Below, piece by piece: positions 52,552-61,279 of a stretch of 64,000 bases of DNA (position 1 is its first letter; each line of letters starts with the position of its first letter). The notes below the pieces were generated by a model. The model was given only the letters and a program-made list of their open reading frames with translations. It had not been told where the DNA came from and searched no databases. The stretch lies in NCBI GenBank assembly GCA_022844485.1, contig JALHLQ010000001.1, forward strand, positions 124,001 to 188,000. The letters are read 5' to 3'. The DNA is from Xanthobacteraceae bacterium (GTDB lineage Bacteria > Pseudomonadota > Alphaproteobacteria > Rhizobiales > Xanthobacteraceae). The translations under genes were made by a program, and so were the position numbers.

Positions 52552-53403
52552 CTAATGCGGTTCGGTAGTCGGTGCCGGTTGCGTCGTACGCCGCTCGCGA
52601 GGGGTAGGAAGGAATTCGATCGGCGACTGCGAATGCGCCGGCTGCGGGAACAAATTCATGAGCTCCAATATTTCTTCCGGAATTGCTGTCGCGACGCGCA
52701 AGCCGATTTTCTTCGCCTCGTCCGGAAGGATGGGGTAATCATGCGTCCACTGTCCGCTCGAGAGCAGCTTAGCGATATCTCGGGCACGCTCGCGCGGCAG
52801 ATGTTCAGCCAGAAGGTCGGTCGCAACGTCTTCGATCTGCCGCATGGCTTTGCGGCCGACATCCGCTAGCATCAATGTGCGGTCTTCGACTTCCGCGATC
52901 GGCTTCTGTTCGGCGACTCGGATCAGGGAAGCGACAGGCATGCCGTTCACCTGCGGATCGATCGGGCCTAACACCGAATGCTCGCACATGACGATCTCGT
53001 CGGCCGCGAGCGCGATCAACGTGCCGCCCGACATGGCCATGTGCGGGACGAAGACGGTGACCTTGCCGCGATGGGTCTTCATGGCGCGCGCAATCTGCGT
53101 CGCGGCCAGCACAAGGCCTCCGGGGGTGTGCAGCACGATGTCGATGGGCAGGTCGCGATCGGTCATCTCGATGGCCCGCAGCACCGCCTCGGCATCGTTC
53201 ATGTCGATATAGCGCATGAGGGGAAAACCCAACAGACGCATCGTCTCCTGGCGATAGATCATGAGGATGACGCGCGAATTCCGCTTGCGCTCGATCTCGG
53301 CAATCTTCCGTCGACGCATGGCCTCCAGCATCCGCTGGTGGATCACGGGCTGAACGGCCGCGAGCAGGATGAAAATCAAGAGGACATCGGAGAGGCTGAA
53401 CAC
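52552..53403 (-). CDS. SDH-family (Clp-fold) membrane serine proteinase
   Basis: A 283-residue protease of the serine dehydrogenase proteinase family, related to SppA/ClpP. An N-terminal helix (VLLIFILLAAVQPVI) anchors it; then ILMIYRQE, DIVLHTPGGLV (oxyanion loop) and HMAMSGGT with nucleophile Ser125, and CEHSVLGPIDPQ. The C-terminal ~35 residues are proline-rich and disordered. It starts one base after the rhomboid gene. Predicted to cleave membrane or membrane-associated proteins from the cytoplasmic side. Confidence 0.87.
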   Translation of the reverse strand: MFSLSDVLLIFILLAAVQPVIHQRMLEAMRRRKIAEIERKRNSRVILMIYRQETMRLLGFPLMRYIDMNDAEAVLRAIEMTDRDLPIDIVLHTPGGLVLAATQIARAMKTHRGKVTVFVPHMAMSGGTLIALAADEIVMCEHSVLGPIDPQVNGMPVASLIRVAEQKPIAEVEDRTLMLADVGRKAMRQIEDVATDLLAEHLPRERARDIAKLLSSGQWTHDYPILPDEAKKIGLRVATAIPEEILELMNLFPQPAHSQSPIEFLPTPRERRTTQPAPTTEPH

Positions 53404-53404
53404 G

Positions 53405-54142
53405 TCACCTCTTTTCTGGCCTGAAGCCGAGCGCGCCTTCGTCGCCGTAATAGGGACGATAGCAGCTTCGGGACTGACAGATTAGCGGAATGAGGATTAC
53501 CCCGGCCGCGAACCCGCCGATGTGCGCCCACCAGGCGACTCCCCCCTCGCTTTGCGGAATCCAGACCGAAAGCGCGCCTTGGAACACCTGAAGCAAGAGC
53601 CAGAACCCGATATAGATGATTGCCGGCAATGTGAAGAACAGGGGAATGAAAATAATCGGAACAAGCATGACGATGCGTGCAAAGGGAAACAGCCTGACAT
53701 AGGCGCCAAGCACGCCGGCGATGGCGCCGGATGCGCCTACCACAGGAACCGTCGAGTCCGCATTGGCAAAAGTGTGAGCCAGGCTGGCCGCGAGTCCGCA
53801 CAGCAGGTAGAAGATGGCAAAGCGCAGATAGCCGAGCCTATCTTCGACCGCCCCGCCAAAGAGCCAGAGCGTCCACATATTGAGGATCAGGTGAAGCCAG
53901 CCTCCGTGAAGGAACATGGTGGTCAAAAAAGGAAGATACGAACTCGGGTCAAGACCTGTCCGCAAGGCCCATTCCGGTTGCGTGTAGCGCGCCGGCACCA
54001 GTCCATAGAGATAAGCGAATTCGACGCTGCCTTGTGGCGGCAAGGACGTCTGGAAGAGGAATACGAGCAGGTTCGCGCCGACCAGCGCATAGGTCACAAG
54101 CGGCGGAAACCGCACGGGAACCGAGTTTTTGATCGGAAACAT
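53405..54142 (-). CDS. rhomboid-family intramembrane serine protease
   Basis: A 245-residue six-helix protease. Catalytic Ser138 (GASGAIAG) and His207 (WWAHIGGFAAG) are in place; the first-loop motif LHGGWLHLILNMWTLW supplies His79, His84 and Asn88 of the oxyanion region. The C-terminal tail after residue 222 is soluble. Between lon and the SDH proteinase genes it belongs to a membrane-protein quality-control operon. Confidence 0.92.
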   Translation of the reverse strand: MFPIKNSVPVRFPPLVTYALVGANLLVFLFQTSLPPQGSVEFAYLYGLVPARYTQPEWALRTGLDPSSYLPFLTTMFLHGGWLHLILNMWTLWLFGGAVEDRLGYLRFAIFYLLCGLAASLAHTFANADSTVPVVGASGAIAGVLGAYVRLFPFARIVMLVPIIFIPLFFTLPAIIYIGFWLLLQVFQGALSVWIPQSEGGVAWWAHIGGFAAGVILIPLICQSRSCYRPYYGDEGALGFRPEKR

Positions 54143-54210
54143 CGAGAAAGCCGTTAGGACAACCGACGAAGTGTCAATGACCTTCGCTGCCGAGTTGTTC
54201 CCGCCGTGGC

Positions 54211-56610
54211 TCAGGCAGCGCGGGTACCGTGCTCCGCCCTATCGTCGATCACGTGATCTTCGAGCGCGGCCGCGATTGCGTCATCGACCTTTTCGAGCCA
54301 GACGAATTCGAGGCGCGCCCGCACGTCTTCCGATATCTCCTCGAGATCCTTGCGGTTGCGCGCCGGCAAGAGCATCCGTGTGATGCCGGCGCGCGCCGCG
54401 CCCGCTGCCTTTTCTTTGATTCCGCCGACCGGCAGCACGAGGCCGCGCAAGCTGATCTCGCCGGTCATGGCAGTGTCGCTGCGAACGGTCCGGCGCAGAA
54501 GGAGTGAAACCAGAGCTGAGAAGATGGCGACGCCGGCGCTTGGGCCGTCCTTTGGGATCGCGCCCGCCGGCACGTGAATATGGATGTCGCTTTTCTCAAA
54601 AGCGGCCGGGTCGATGCCGATCGAGTCGGCGCGGTTCTTGACAAGACTGAGCGCGGCTTGCGCGCTTTCACGCATGACGTCCCCGAGTTGGCCCGTGAGA
54701 ATCAAATTCCCCTTCCCCGGAATGCGCGTGGCCTCGACGAACAGGATGTCGCCGCCCACGGGTGTCCAGGCGAGGCCGGTCGCCACGCCCGGCACGCTGG
54801 TGCGCATCGCCACCTCGTTCTCGAACTGAGCGGGACCAAGGACGCTCGCGAGATCGTTCGCATCGATTCGAATGAGGTTTGAAGTCCCCTCCGCAATTCG
54901 GACCGCAGCGTTGCGGAGCGCTTTCCCGATCTCGCGTTCGAGATTCCGCACCCCAGCCTCGCGGGTATAGCGCTGGATGATGACCCTCAAAGCCTCGTCC
55001 GTGATGTCGACCTGGTCGGCACGGAGGCCGTTCGCTTCGAGCTGCCGCCGTACCAGATAGCGCCTGGCAATCTCCAGCTTTTCGCTTTCCGTATAGCCGG
55101 AGAGCGAGATCACCTCCATTCGATCGCGCAGCGGGCCTGGAATCGTGTCGAGCAAGTTAGCCGTCGTGATGAACACCACCCGGCTCAGGTCGAAAGGAAC
55201 GGCCAGGTAATTGTCGCGGAACGTGCTGTTCTGCTCGGGATCGAGCACTTCGAGCAGCGCGGCCGACGGATCGCCATGAATGCCGGCCCCAAGCTTGTCG
55301 ATTTCGTCGAGCATCATGACGCAGTTGCGCGCGCCGGCTTTTCGGATCGCCTGGATGATGTTGCCGGGCAGGGCGCCGACATAAGTGCGCCTGTGCCCGC
55401 GGATCTCGGCTTCATCATGAACGCCGCCGAGGCTGACGCGCACGAACTTGCGGTCCATGGCGCGCGCGATTGACTGTCCCAGCGACGTCTTGCCGACCCC
55501 TGGAGGTCCGACAAAACAGAGGATCGGCGCCTTTCCGTGCGGAGCCAGCTTGCGCACGGCGAGGTATTCCACGATGCGTCGTTTGATCTTGTCCAGACCG
55601 TAATGGTCTTCGTCGAGAATGCGGCGCGCTTCTGTGATGTCGATGGGCTTTTCCTCGGGCAGTGCCCATGGAAGTTCGATCAGCCAGTCGAGATAGGTCC
55701 GAACCATCCCATATTCGGCGGCAGCTTCGGGCATGCGTTCAAGCCGACGGAGTTCCTTTCGGGCGCTGTCCTCGACCTCCTTCGGCATCTTGGCCTGGGT
55801 GATCGCCTCACCCAATTCCTTGATCTCGGCGCCCTTGCCGTTGCCCTCGCCAAGCTGGCGCTGAATTGCGGCCATCTGCTCGCGCAAGAGCACTTCACGC
55901 TGGCGCTCGTCGAGAGAGGCTCTGGTCTGTCGTCCGATCTCCTCGGAAAGCCGCAAGACCTCGATGCGGTTCGCCAGAATGCGTGACACGCGATCGATGC
56001 GAGCTGTCACATCGATGGTTTCGAGAATTTCCTGGCGTTCGTCGGCAGTCAGATCGAGATAGGCCGCGACAAGGTCAGCCAATGCGCCGGGCGTGGCGGC
56101 GTTCTGCACCGTCGCGATCAGTTCTTGCGGAGCTTGCGGCAAGAGTTGGATGGCTTCGACGGCTTGGCGCTGGAGATTGATGAACCGTGCTTCGATGTCA
56201 GGCGTCCGCGTGTCGCTTTCCTCGATGGGCACCGCGCGTGCAGCCATGAACGGCCACCCGGCGAGAAAGTCCGCCACTCTGAAGCGCTGAACGCCTTGGC
56301 AAACAAGATGGTGCGTCCCATCGGGGGCCGTCACATAGCGGACGACATTGGCGATCGTACCCACGCGATGGAAATCGAGCGGCGTGGGCGCGGCCAGTTC
56401 GGGATCGCGCTGCATCAGAACGCCGACCGGACGCTGCTGGCGGACCGCAAATTGCGCAGCGGCGATCGAACGTTGACGTCCGATCGTGATCGGAAACACG
56501 GTCCCGGGGAAAAGCACCATGCTGCGGACCGGCAGAATGACCGTGGCGTCCGGCGGCAGAGCGGGCACTGCATTGCTCGCACCGGCGCCGGCCTCCGATC
56601 GGAACGGCAT
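54211..56610 (-). CDS. lon: ATP-dependent protease Lon (LonA type)
   Basis: A 799-residue AAA+ protease. N-terminal LAN domain (~20-210), coiled coil (~215-300), Walker A GPPGVGKT (368-375), Walker B VMMLDEIDKL, and the proteolytic domain with catalytic Ser691 (DGPSAGVAIF) and Lys734 (GGIKEKAAGA), 43 residues apart as in E. coli Lon (679/722). It degrades damaged cytosolic proteins. It stands 38 bases after the small heat-shock gene rather than in the usual clpX-lon-hupB setting, so this is probably a secondary Lon copy, possibly horizontally spread with the Hsp20 block. Confidence 0.93.
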   Translation of the reverse strand: MPFRSEAGAGASNAVPALPPDATVILPVRSMVLFPGTVFPITIGRQRSIAAAQFAVRQQRPVGVLMQRDPELAAPTPLDFHRVGTIANVVRYVTAPDGTHHLVCQGVQRFRVADFLAGWPFMAARAVPIEESDTRTPDIEARFINLQRQAVEAIQLLPQAPQELIATVQNAATPGALADLVAAYLDLTADERQEILETIDVTARIDRVSRILANRIEVLRLSEEIGRQTRASLDERQREVLLREQMAAIQRQLGEGNGKGAEIKELGEAITQAKMPKEVEDSARKELRRLERMPEAAAEYGMVRTYLDWLIELPWALPEEKPIDITEARRILDEDHYGLDKIKRRIVEYLAVRKLAPHGKAPILCFVGPPGVGKTSLGQSIARAMDRKFVRVSLGGVHDEAEIRGHRRTYVGALPGNIIQAIRKAGARNCVMMLDEIDKLGAGIHGDPSAALLEVLDPEQNSTFRDNYLAVPFDLSRVVFITTANLLDTIPGPLRDRMEVISLSGYTESEKLEIARRYLVRRQLEANGLRADQVDITDEALRVIIQRYTREAGVRNLEREIGKALRNAAVRIAEGTSNLIRIDANDLASVLGPAQFENEVAMRTSVPGVATGLAWTPVGGDILFVEATRIPGKGNLILTGQLGDVMRESAQAALSLVKNRADSIGIDPAAFEKSDIHIHVPAGAIPKDGPSAGVAIFSALVSLLLRRTVRSDTAMTGEISLRGLVLPVGGIKEKAAGAARAGITRMLLPARNRKDLEEISEDVRARLEFVWLEKVDDAIAAALEDHVIDDRAEHGTRAA

Positions 56611-56648
56611 TCCTCGTCAGCCACGAACCATCTCCGATGTCATGGGCT

Positions 56649-57050
56649 TCATGTAAGCTTGCGCAGCGTAATGAGAAGACAGCCGTGTAACTCGCTCACC
56701 GCCGCGCCCTCGTATTGTCCTGCAGGCAAGCGGATCCGCCGCGCAAAGCGGCCTTGCGGCAGTTCAAGCCGATGGATGGCTGCGTTTTGCAGCGCCGGAG
56801 GATAGCGCCGTTCTCCCGCAATCAGGAGCTCGTTGTTGTCGATAACGGCCTCGACTTCACGCGGGTCCACCCCTGGCAACGCCACGAGGATCAGCACCTC
56901 GCGCTCGGCCTCGAGAATGTCGACAGGCGGTTCCCAGGCCGGCGGCCGCGCTTCGGTGGGCCGAAAGAACTGGCGATGCAGTCCCTCAGCCCGCTCGATC
57001 ATGGCGACGGCCTGGGACCACATCCATACATTGCGCTCCGATGTCGTCAT
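56649..57050 (-). CDS. Hsp20/alpha-crystallin small heat-shock protein
   Basis: A 133-residue chaperone. The alpha-crystallin domain runs from WEPPVDILEAEREVLILVALPGVD (~38) to the end, with ELLIAGERRYP and the final strand FARRIRLPAGQ. The I-x-I/V tail that docks on neighbours is not seen, so oligomers may be small. The start is uncertain: ATG 57050 has no near ribosome site, and ATG 57023 is possible. It is the first gene of the Hsp20-Lon-rhomboid-SDH proteinase operon. Confidence 0.83.
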   Translation of the reverse strand: MTTSERNVWMWSQAVAMIERAEGLHRQFFRPTEARPPAWEPPVDILEAEREVLILVALPGVDPREVEAVIDNNELLIAGERRYPPALQNAAIHRLELPQGRFARRIRLPAGQYEGAAVSELHGCLLITLRKLT

Positions 57051-57312
57051 CGTGAGGCAAGACCTTTCCGATGCCCTTGCTGGCAGGGGGCCGAGGTCGC
57101 AACGCTTCACCAACCGATTGGTTCACAACAGTTTCAGGAGCGCCTTCCCGCTGCAGACTGGGCCGAGTTCCCTGCGCGGTTCAGTTCTGCATTGCGTCCT
57201 GTTTGCGTATAAGTTCTACTTTGAAGTGGTATTATCAAGATGCTCAAGAACGAATCCCGCCCGCAACGGAGACGTTTCCGGATCGCGGGGCGGCACACCA
57301 GGGAGGATGATG

Positions 57313-58554
57313 ATGCAATCACGCGTCTGGGCGACCGTGGTCGGCGGTCTCGCGACTTTCGTCGGGTTTCTAGCCGTATCCGTGACACTTTCGATGGCGC
57401 AGCAGGCGCCGCCAGCCCCGGGCTCTGCGTTGTATGGCCGACCCGAGCAGCCTGGAGCGCTGAAACTCGCTCCCATCCCGACCCCGCCCATTCCAACGCC
57501 GGCCGATAAACTGCCGATTACGAAGCTGAAAGTTCCAAAGGGCTTCAAGATTGAACTCTATGCCAGCGGAATGGCCAATCCGCGCTCGATGCGGCAGGGC
57601 GATGCCGGGACGATTTTCGTCGGCAGCCGCTTCTCCGGCAACGTTTACGCCGTCGTTGACAAAGGCGGAAAGCGCGAGGTCAAGACTATTGCCAAAGGGC
57701 TCCATCGCCCCAACGGAATCGCGTTCCACAAAGGGGCACTGTATGTGGCCGAACTCTCGAAGGTCTGGCGCTACGACAATATCGAAGCGAACCTCGACAA
57801 CCCGCCGAAGCCCGTCTTGATCTACGATCAACTCCCGACAGACGAGCCGCATGGTTGGAAGTTCATCGGCATAGGGCCTGACAACAAGCTGTACATCCCC
57901 GTGGGCGCGCCGTGCAATATCTGCAATCCGCCGGATACGCACGCGCAGATACGGCGGATCAATCTGGACGGCAGCGGCATGGAAGTCGTTGCGCGTGGAG
58001 TGCGCAATACGGTCGGCTTCGACTGGCATCCTGTCACCAAGGAGCTTTACTTCACCGACAACGGCCGCGACTGGGTGAACGAAGATTTGCCGGAAGAGGA
58101 GTTGAACCGCGTCACCAAGGTTGGCCAGCACTTCGGCTTTCCGTTCTGCCACCAAGGCAATTTCACCGACCCGGAATTCGGCTGGGGGCGCTCCTGCAGC
58201 GAATTCGTGAAGCCCGCGGTGCTCCTTGGTCCGCATACCGCCGTGCTGGGCATGCGCTTCTACACCGGCACGATGTTCCCGTCCGAATACAAGAACGCCA
58301 TATTCATTGCGCGCCACGGCGCCTGGAACAGGACGGTCAAGGCGGGAGGCGACGTGATCGTCGTGAAGCTGAACAAGGATGGTGGCGTGCGGTCGGTCGA
58401 GCCGTTCCTGACCGGATTTATTGAAAACAACAATTATGTCGGACGGACATCGGACGTGCTCATGCTCAAGGATGGCTCATTGCTGGTTAACGACGACTAC
58501 AATGGAGCGATCTACCGCGTCACCTATGGCCAGACGCGGGTTTCGACGCGCTGA
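57313..58554 (+). CDS. sorbosone dehydrogenase-like / PQQ sugar dehydrogenase-type beta-propeller protein, exported
   Basis: A 413-residue periplasmic protein. Three ATGs in a row (57307, 57310, 57313) follow GGGAGG; the third has the best spacing (six bases). Signal peptide ~1-30 ends TLSMAQ. The mature part has GFKIELYASGMANPRSM, FHKGALYVAELSKVWRYD, GVRNTVGFDWHP, LYFTDNGRDW and ARHGAWNRTVKAGGDVIVV, the blades of the L-sorbosone dehydrogenase/soluble glucose dehydrogenase fold. With pqqA-E directly downstream, PQQ is the likely cofactor and the dihaem cytochrome next door the electron acceptor. Substrate unknown. Confidence 0.85.
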   Translation: MQSRVWATVVGGLATFVGFLAVSVTLSMAQQAPPAPGSALYGRPEQPGALKLAPIPTPPIPTPADKLPITKLKVPKGFKIELYASGMANPRSMRQGDAGTIFVGSRFSGNVYAVVDKGGKREVKTIAKGLHRPNGIAFHKGALYVAELSKVWRYDNIEANLDNPPKPVLIYDQLPTDEPHGWKFIGIGPDNKLYIPVGAPCNICNPPDTHAQIRRINLDGSGMEVVARGVRNTVGFDWHPVTKELYFTDNGRDWVNEDLPEEELNRVTKVGQHFGFPFCHQGNFTDPEFGWGRSCSEFVKPAVLLGPHTAVLGMRFYTGTMFPSEYKNAIFIARHGAWNRTVKAGGDVIVVKLNKDGGVRSVEPFLTGFIENNNYVGRTSDVLMLKDGSLLVNDDYNGAIYRVTYGQTRVSTR

Positions 58555-58561
58555 CGGCGGC

Positions 58562-59158
58562 ATGGCGCTGCCAAGCGCCTTGCCCTCCCGTCTGAGGCTT
58601 GTTGTCGCGCTGCTGCTCCTGTGCTGCATGCCGCGGGCTCCCTGGGCCCTGAGCATCGAGGCTCGTCTGGAGCAGTGCCTGTCCTGCCACGGAGCGAGCG
58701 GGCGATCGGAGAACGCCGAGGTGCCTTCGCTCGGCGGACAGCCGCCGCTGTTTGTCACGATCGAGCTGTTCATGTTCCGGGAAAAGCAGCGGCGCGTCGA
58801 GGTGATGAACGAATTCGCCAAGGGTCTCGCCAACGAGGAGATCAGCTGGCTCGCCGAACGGATCTCGCGAATTCCGCCACCCAAGCCGCCATCAGATCCG
58901 CCCGATCCGATGCGCTACGAGCGAGGCCGCGAGCTCGCTCGCCTGCACCGCTGCGCATCCTGTCATAATCCCGACTTTTCCGGCCGCGAGCAGATGGCCC
59001 GGCTCGTTCATCAGCGGGAGGACTACCTCATAAAGGCCATGCGCGACTACAAGTCGGGCGCCCGCCCCGGTTACGACCCCGCCATGGCCTCCGTGCTCTA
59101 TCCGCTGCAGGACGCCGACCTGCGCGATCTGGCCCATTACCTCGCCTTCCTGCACTGA
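58562..59158 (+). CDS. dihaem c-type cytochrome (c4-like), exported
   Basis: A 198-residue protein with signal peptide ~1-30 (LVVALLLLCCMPRAPWALS) and two haem motifs, Cys39-x-x-Cys42-His43 (CLSCH) and Cys131-x-x-Cys134-His135 (CASCH), one per half of a tandem cytochrome fold. Met in EVMNEFAKGL and in PAMASVLYPL are candidate axial ligands. It begins eight bases after the dehydrogenase stop and should carry electrons from it to the respiratory chain. Confidence 0.88.
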   Translation: MALPSALPSRLRLVVALLLLCCMPRAPWALSIEARLEQCLSCHGASGRSENAEVPSLGGQPPLFVTIELFMFREKQRRVEVMNEFAKGLANEEISWLAERISRIPPPKPPSDPPDPMRYERGRELARLHRCASCHNPDFSGREQMARLVHQREDYLIKAMRDYKSGARPGYDPAMASVLYPLQDADLRDLAHYLAFLH

Positions 59159-59189
59159 ACACCTGCGCGTGAGCGTGGGCAAAAGGGGC

Positions 59190-59218
59190 TTGGCTTGCTC
59201 GACGGAAGGCTTTAACTT
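59190..59218 (+). promoter_or_regulatory. possible promoter of the pqq operon
   Basis: TTGGCT (59190-59195) and TAACTT (59213-59218) are spaced by 17 bases, 28 bases before pqqA. Both match the sigma70 consensus at about half the positions. Confidence 0.3.
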
Positions 59219-59245
59219 TACTGACTGCATCCTGGAGGAGTGACC

Positions 59246-59323
59246 ATGCTCTGGACGACCCCTACGCTTGTCGAAATCTGCATCGGCCTCGAGATCAACG
59301 GCTATTTGCCGGCAGAATTCTGA
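59246..59323 (+). CDS. pqqA: PqqA, ribosomal precursor peptide of PQQ
   Basis: A 25-residue peptide too short for ordinary gene finding. The conserved Glu16 and Tyr20 (LEINGY, spacing E-x3-Y) are the two residues that PqqE cross-links and from which PQQ is built. The flanks WTTPTLVEICIGLEINGY and the end PAEF are typical for alphaproteobacteria. AGGAG lies nine bases before the ATG. It precedes pqqB by 25 bases. Confidence 0.9.
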   Translation: MLWTTPTLVEICIGLEINGYLPAEF

Positions 59324-59348
59324 GCCGGCAGCATTCTGAAGACGCCTG

Positions 59349-60260
59349 ATGGGGCGTCTATCCGCCATCGTGCTCGGGTCGGCAGCCGGCGGTGGATATC
59401 CTCAATGGAATTGCCGGTGCGGGGTCTGCCAGCTTGCCTGGGAGGGTGAGCCGCGCGTGAAGCCTCGCACGCAGACGAGCGTTGCGGTCTCCGGTGACGG
59501 GGCGCACTGGGTGCTTCTCAACGCATCGCCCGATTTGCGCGCGCAGATCATCGCGACGCCTGCGCTACATCCCGTCGGCGCGACCCGGTCGAGTCCCATT
59601 TCCGATGTGATCCTGACAGGCGGCGAAATCGACCAAATCGCCGGCCTCCTGAGCCTGCGTGAGCGGCAATCCTTCTCGCTGCACGCCACCAGCGAGACGC
59701 TCTCGATCCTGGATGACAATCCCGTCTTCCGCGTGCTCGACAGCGAACTTGTAGAGCGGCGGCGCGTGCGGATCGACGAGCCCTTCGGCTTGTCCGGCGG
59801 ACTGACGGCGACTCTGTTTCCCGTGCCCGGAAAAGTTCCGCTCTTTCTCGAACAAGGCGAGCCAGAAATCGGCGCCGAAGGCGAAGCAACCGTTGGGGTG
59901 GAAATCGAATCGGATGCGCCGTCCGGGCGCCTCGTGTTCGTTCCGGGGGCAGCCGCCGTCACGCCGGATCTGCGGCGGCGTCTCGCGCGGGCAGACGTCG
60001 TCCTCTTCGATGGCACGCTGTTCAAGGATGACGAGATGATCTGCGCCGGGACGGGCGCCAAGACGGGCCGCCGGATGGGGCATATCCCAATCGAGGGGTC
60101 CGCAGGCTCGATGGCCGCTTTGAAGGACGTTTCCGCGCGCCGGATCTATATCCACATCAACAATACCAACCCGATTCTTGTCGACGGTTCTCCCGAATGC
60201 GCGACAGTGAAGGCGGCAGGCTGGGAAATCGCGGAAGACGGATTGGAACTCGTGCTGTGA
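59349..60260 (+). CDS. pqqB: PqqB, metallo-beta-lactamase-fold PQQ biosynthesis protein
   Basis: A 303-residue protein with the PqqB start LGSAAGGGYPQWNCRCGVC, including the three-cysteine zinc knot, then LLNASPDLRAQI and the metal-site loop MGHIPIEGSAGSM near residue 240. It is proposed to hydroxylate the Glu-Tyr intermediate. The stop overlaps the pqqC GTG (GTGA). Confidence 0.95.
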   Translation: MGRLSAIVLGSAAGGGYPQWNCRCGVCQLAWEGEPRVKPRTQTSVAVSGDGAHWVLLNASPDLRAQIIATPALHPVGATRSSPISDVILTGGEIDQIAGLLSLRERQSFSLHATSETLSILDDNPVFRVLDSELVERRRVRIDEPFGLSGGLTATLFPVPGKVPLFLEQGEPEIGAEGEATVGVEIESDAPSGRLVFVPGAAAVTPDLRRRLARADVVLFDGTLFKDDEMICAGTGAKTGRRMGHIPIEGSAGSMAALKDVSARRIYIHINNTNPILVDGSPECATVKAAGWEIAEDGLELVL

Positions 60261-60985
60261 AACTCCTATCGCCCGACGAGTTGGAGCAGGCGCTGCGCGA
60301 CATCGGCGCCCGCCGCTACCATCGGCTTCACCCCTTTCATCATCTCCTGCACGGCGGCAGGTGCACGAAGGGCCAAGTCCAGGCCTGGGCGCTCAATCGT
60401 TACTGTTATCAGGCCGCGATCCCGATGAAGGACGCGAGCCTGATCGCTCGATGCGAGGAACCCGCGATCCGGCGCGAGTGGCGCCGCCGCCTGGTCGATC
60501 ACGATGGGGAGCGCGAAGGGGAGGGGGGCATCGCGCGCTGGTTGAGGTTGACGGACAGCCTCGAGCTGGATCGCGATGATGTCGTCTCCCAGAAAGGCGC
60601 TTTGCCTGCGACCCGCTTTGCAGTCGGCGCCTACATCCGGTTCGTTCGTGAGCGCACGCTCCTCGAAGCCATCGCCTCGTCGCTCACCGAGCTTTTCTCG
60701 CCCGCGATCATCAGCGAGCGCGTGGACGGCATGCTGAAGAACTATGCCTTTGTCACGCCCGAGACGTTGGCCTACTTCCAGCAGCGTCCTCCGCAGGCGC
60801 AGCGCGATTCCGAATTCGCGCTCGCCTACGTCAAGCGGCACGCTCTCAGCGCGGATGTACAGGAGCAGGTTCTTGCCGCGCTCGAATTCAAGTGCGACGT
60901 GCTTTGGTCGATGCTGGATGCGCTCTACCATGCATACGTCTCGCCCGGGCATATCCCCCCGGGCGCGTTCGTGCCGAAGGACTAG
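60257..60985 (+). CDS. pqqC: PqqC, pyrroloquinoline-quinone synthase
   Basis: A 242-residue cofactorless oxidase for the last step: ring closure and eight-electron oxidation to PQQ. The start is the GTG at 60257, coupled to the pqqB stop. Active-site stretches HPFHHLLHGG, ALNRYCYQAAIPMKDA, RFAVGAYIRFVRERTLLEAIASSLTELF and the C-terminal KCDVLWSMLDALYHAYV are intact. Residue length is normal for the family. Confidence 0.95.
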   Translation: MKLLSPDELEQALRDIGARRYHRLHPFHHLLHGGRCTKGQVQAWALNRYCYQAAIPMKDASLIARCEEPAIRREWRRRLVDHDGEREGEGGIARWLRLTDSLELDRDDVVSQKGALPATRFAVGAYIRFVRERTLLEAIASSLTELFSPAIISERVDGMLKNYAFVTPETLAYFQQRPPQAQRDSEFALAYVKRHALSADVQEQVLAALEFKCDVLWSMLDALYHAYVSPGHIPPGAFVPKD

Positions 60986-60990
60986 GGGCA

Positions 60991-61278
60991 GTGACCACTC
61001 CCGCATCGATCCCGCCCGCTTCGCGTCCGCGTCTGCCGCGCGGCGTCCGCCTCGTGCACAACGAGGCGCAAGGAGGACATGTTTTGCTCGCGCCCGAGCG
61101 GATCTTCAAAGCTGATCCGATCGCCGCGGAAATCCTCAAGCGCTGCACCGGCGAGGCGACATTTGATGCGATTGTCGAGGATCTGGCCAGGACCTATTCT
61201 GCGCCGCGCGAGCGCATTGAGGCCGATGTGACCGTGTTGCTCCGGCAATTGGCCGAGAAGAAGCTCCTGGAGCTGTGA
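60991..61278 (+). CDS. pqqD: PqqD, peptide chaperone
   Basis: A 95-residue RiPP-recognition protein from GTG 60991, five bases after the pqqC stop. PRLPRGVRLVHNEAQGGHVLLAPERIFKAD and the helical end VTVLLRQLAEKKLLEL follow the PqqD fold (winged helix). It binds PqqA and presents it to PqqE. The first ten residues are a flexible Pro/Ala/Ser leader. Confidence 0.93.
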   Translation: MTTPASIPPASRPRLPRGVRLVHNEAQGGHVLLAPERIFKADPIAAEILKRCTGEATFDAIVEDLARTYSAPRERIEADVTVLLRQLAEKKLLEL

Positions 61279-61279
61279 C

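Noticed and set aside
52203-52568. 121-codon frame overlapping the 51-residue gene
   Set aside because: No domain or ribosome site, and it conflicts with the better-supported small gene.
57109-57122. ACCAA-CCGA-TTGGT inverted repeat upstream of hsp20 as a heat-shock element
   Set aside because: It does not resemble HrcA (CIRCE) or sigma-32 sites and has five-base arms only.
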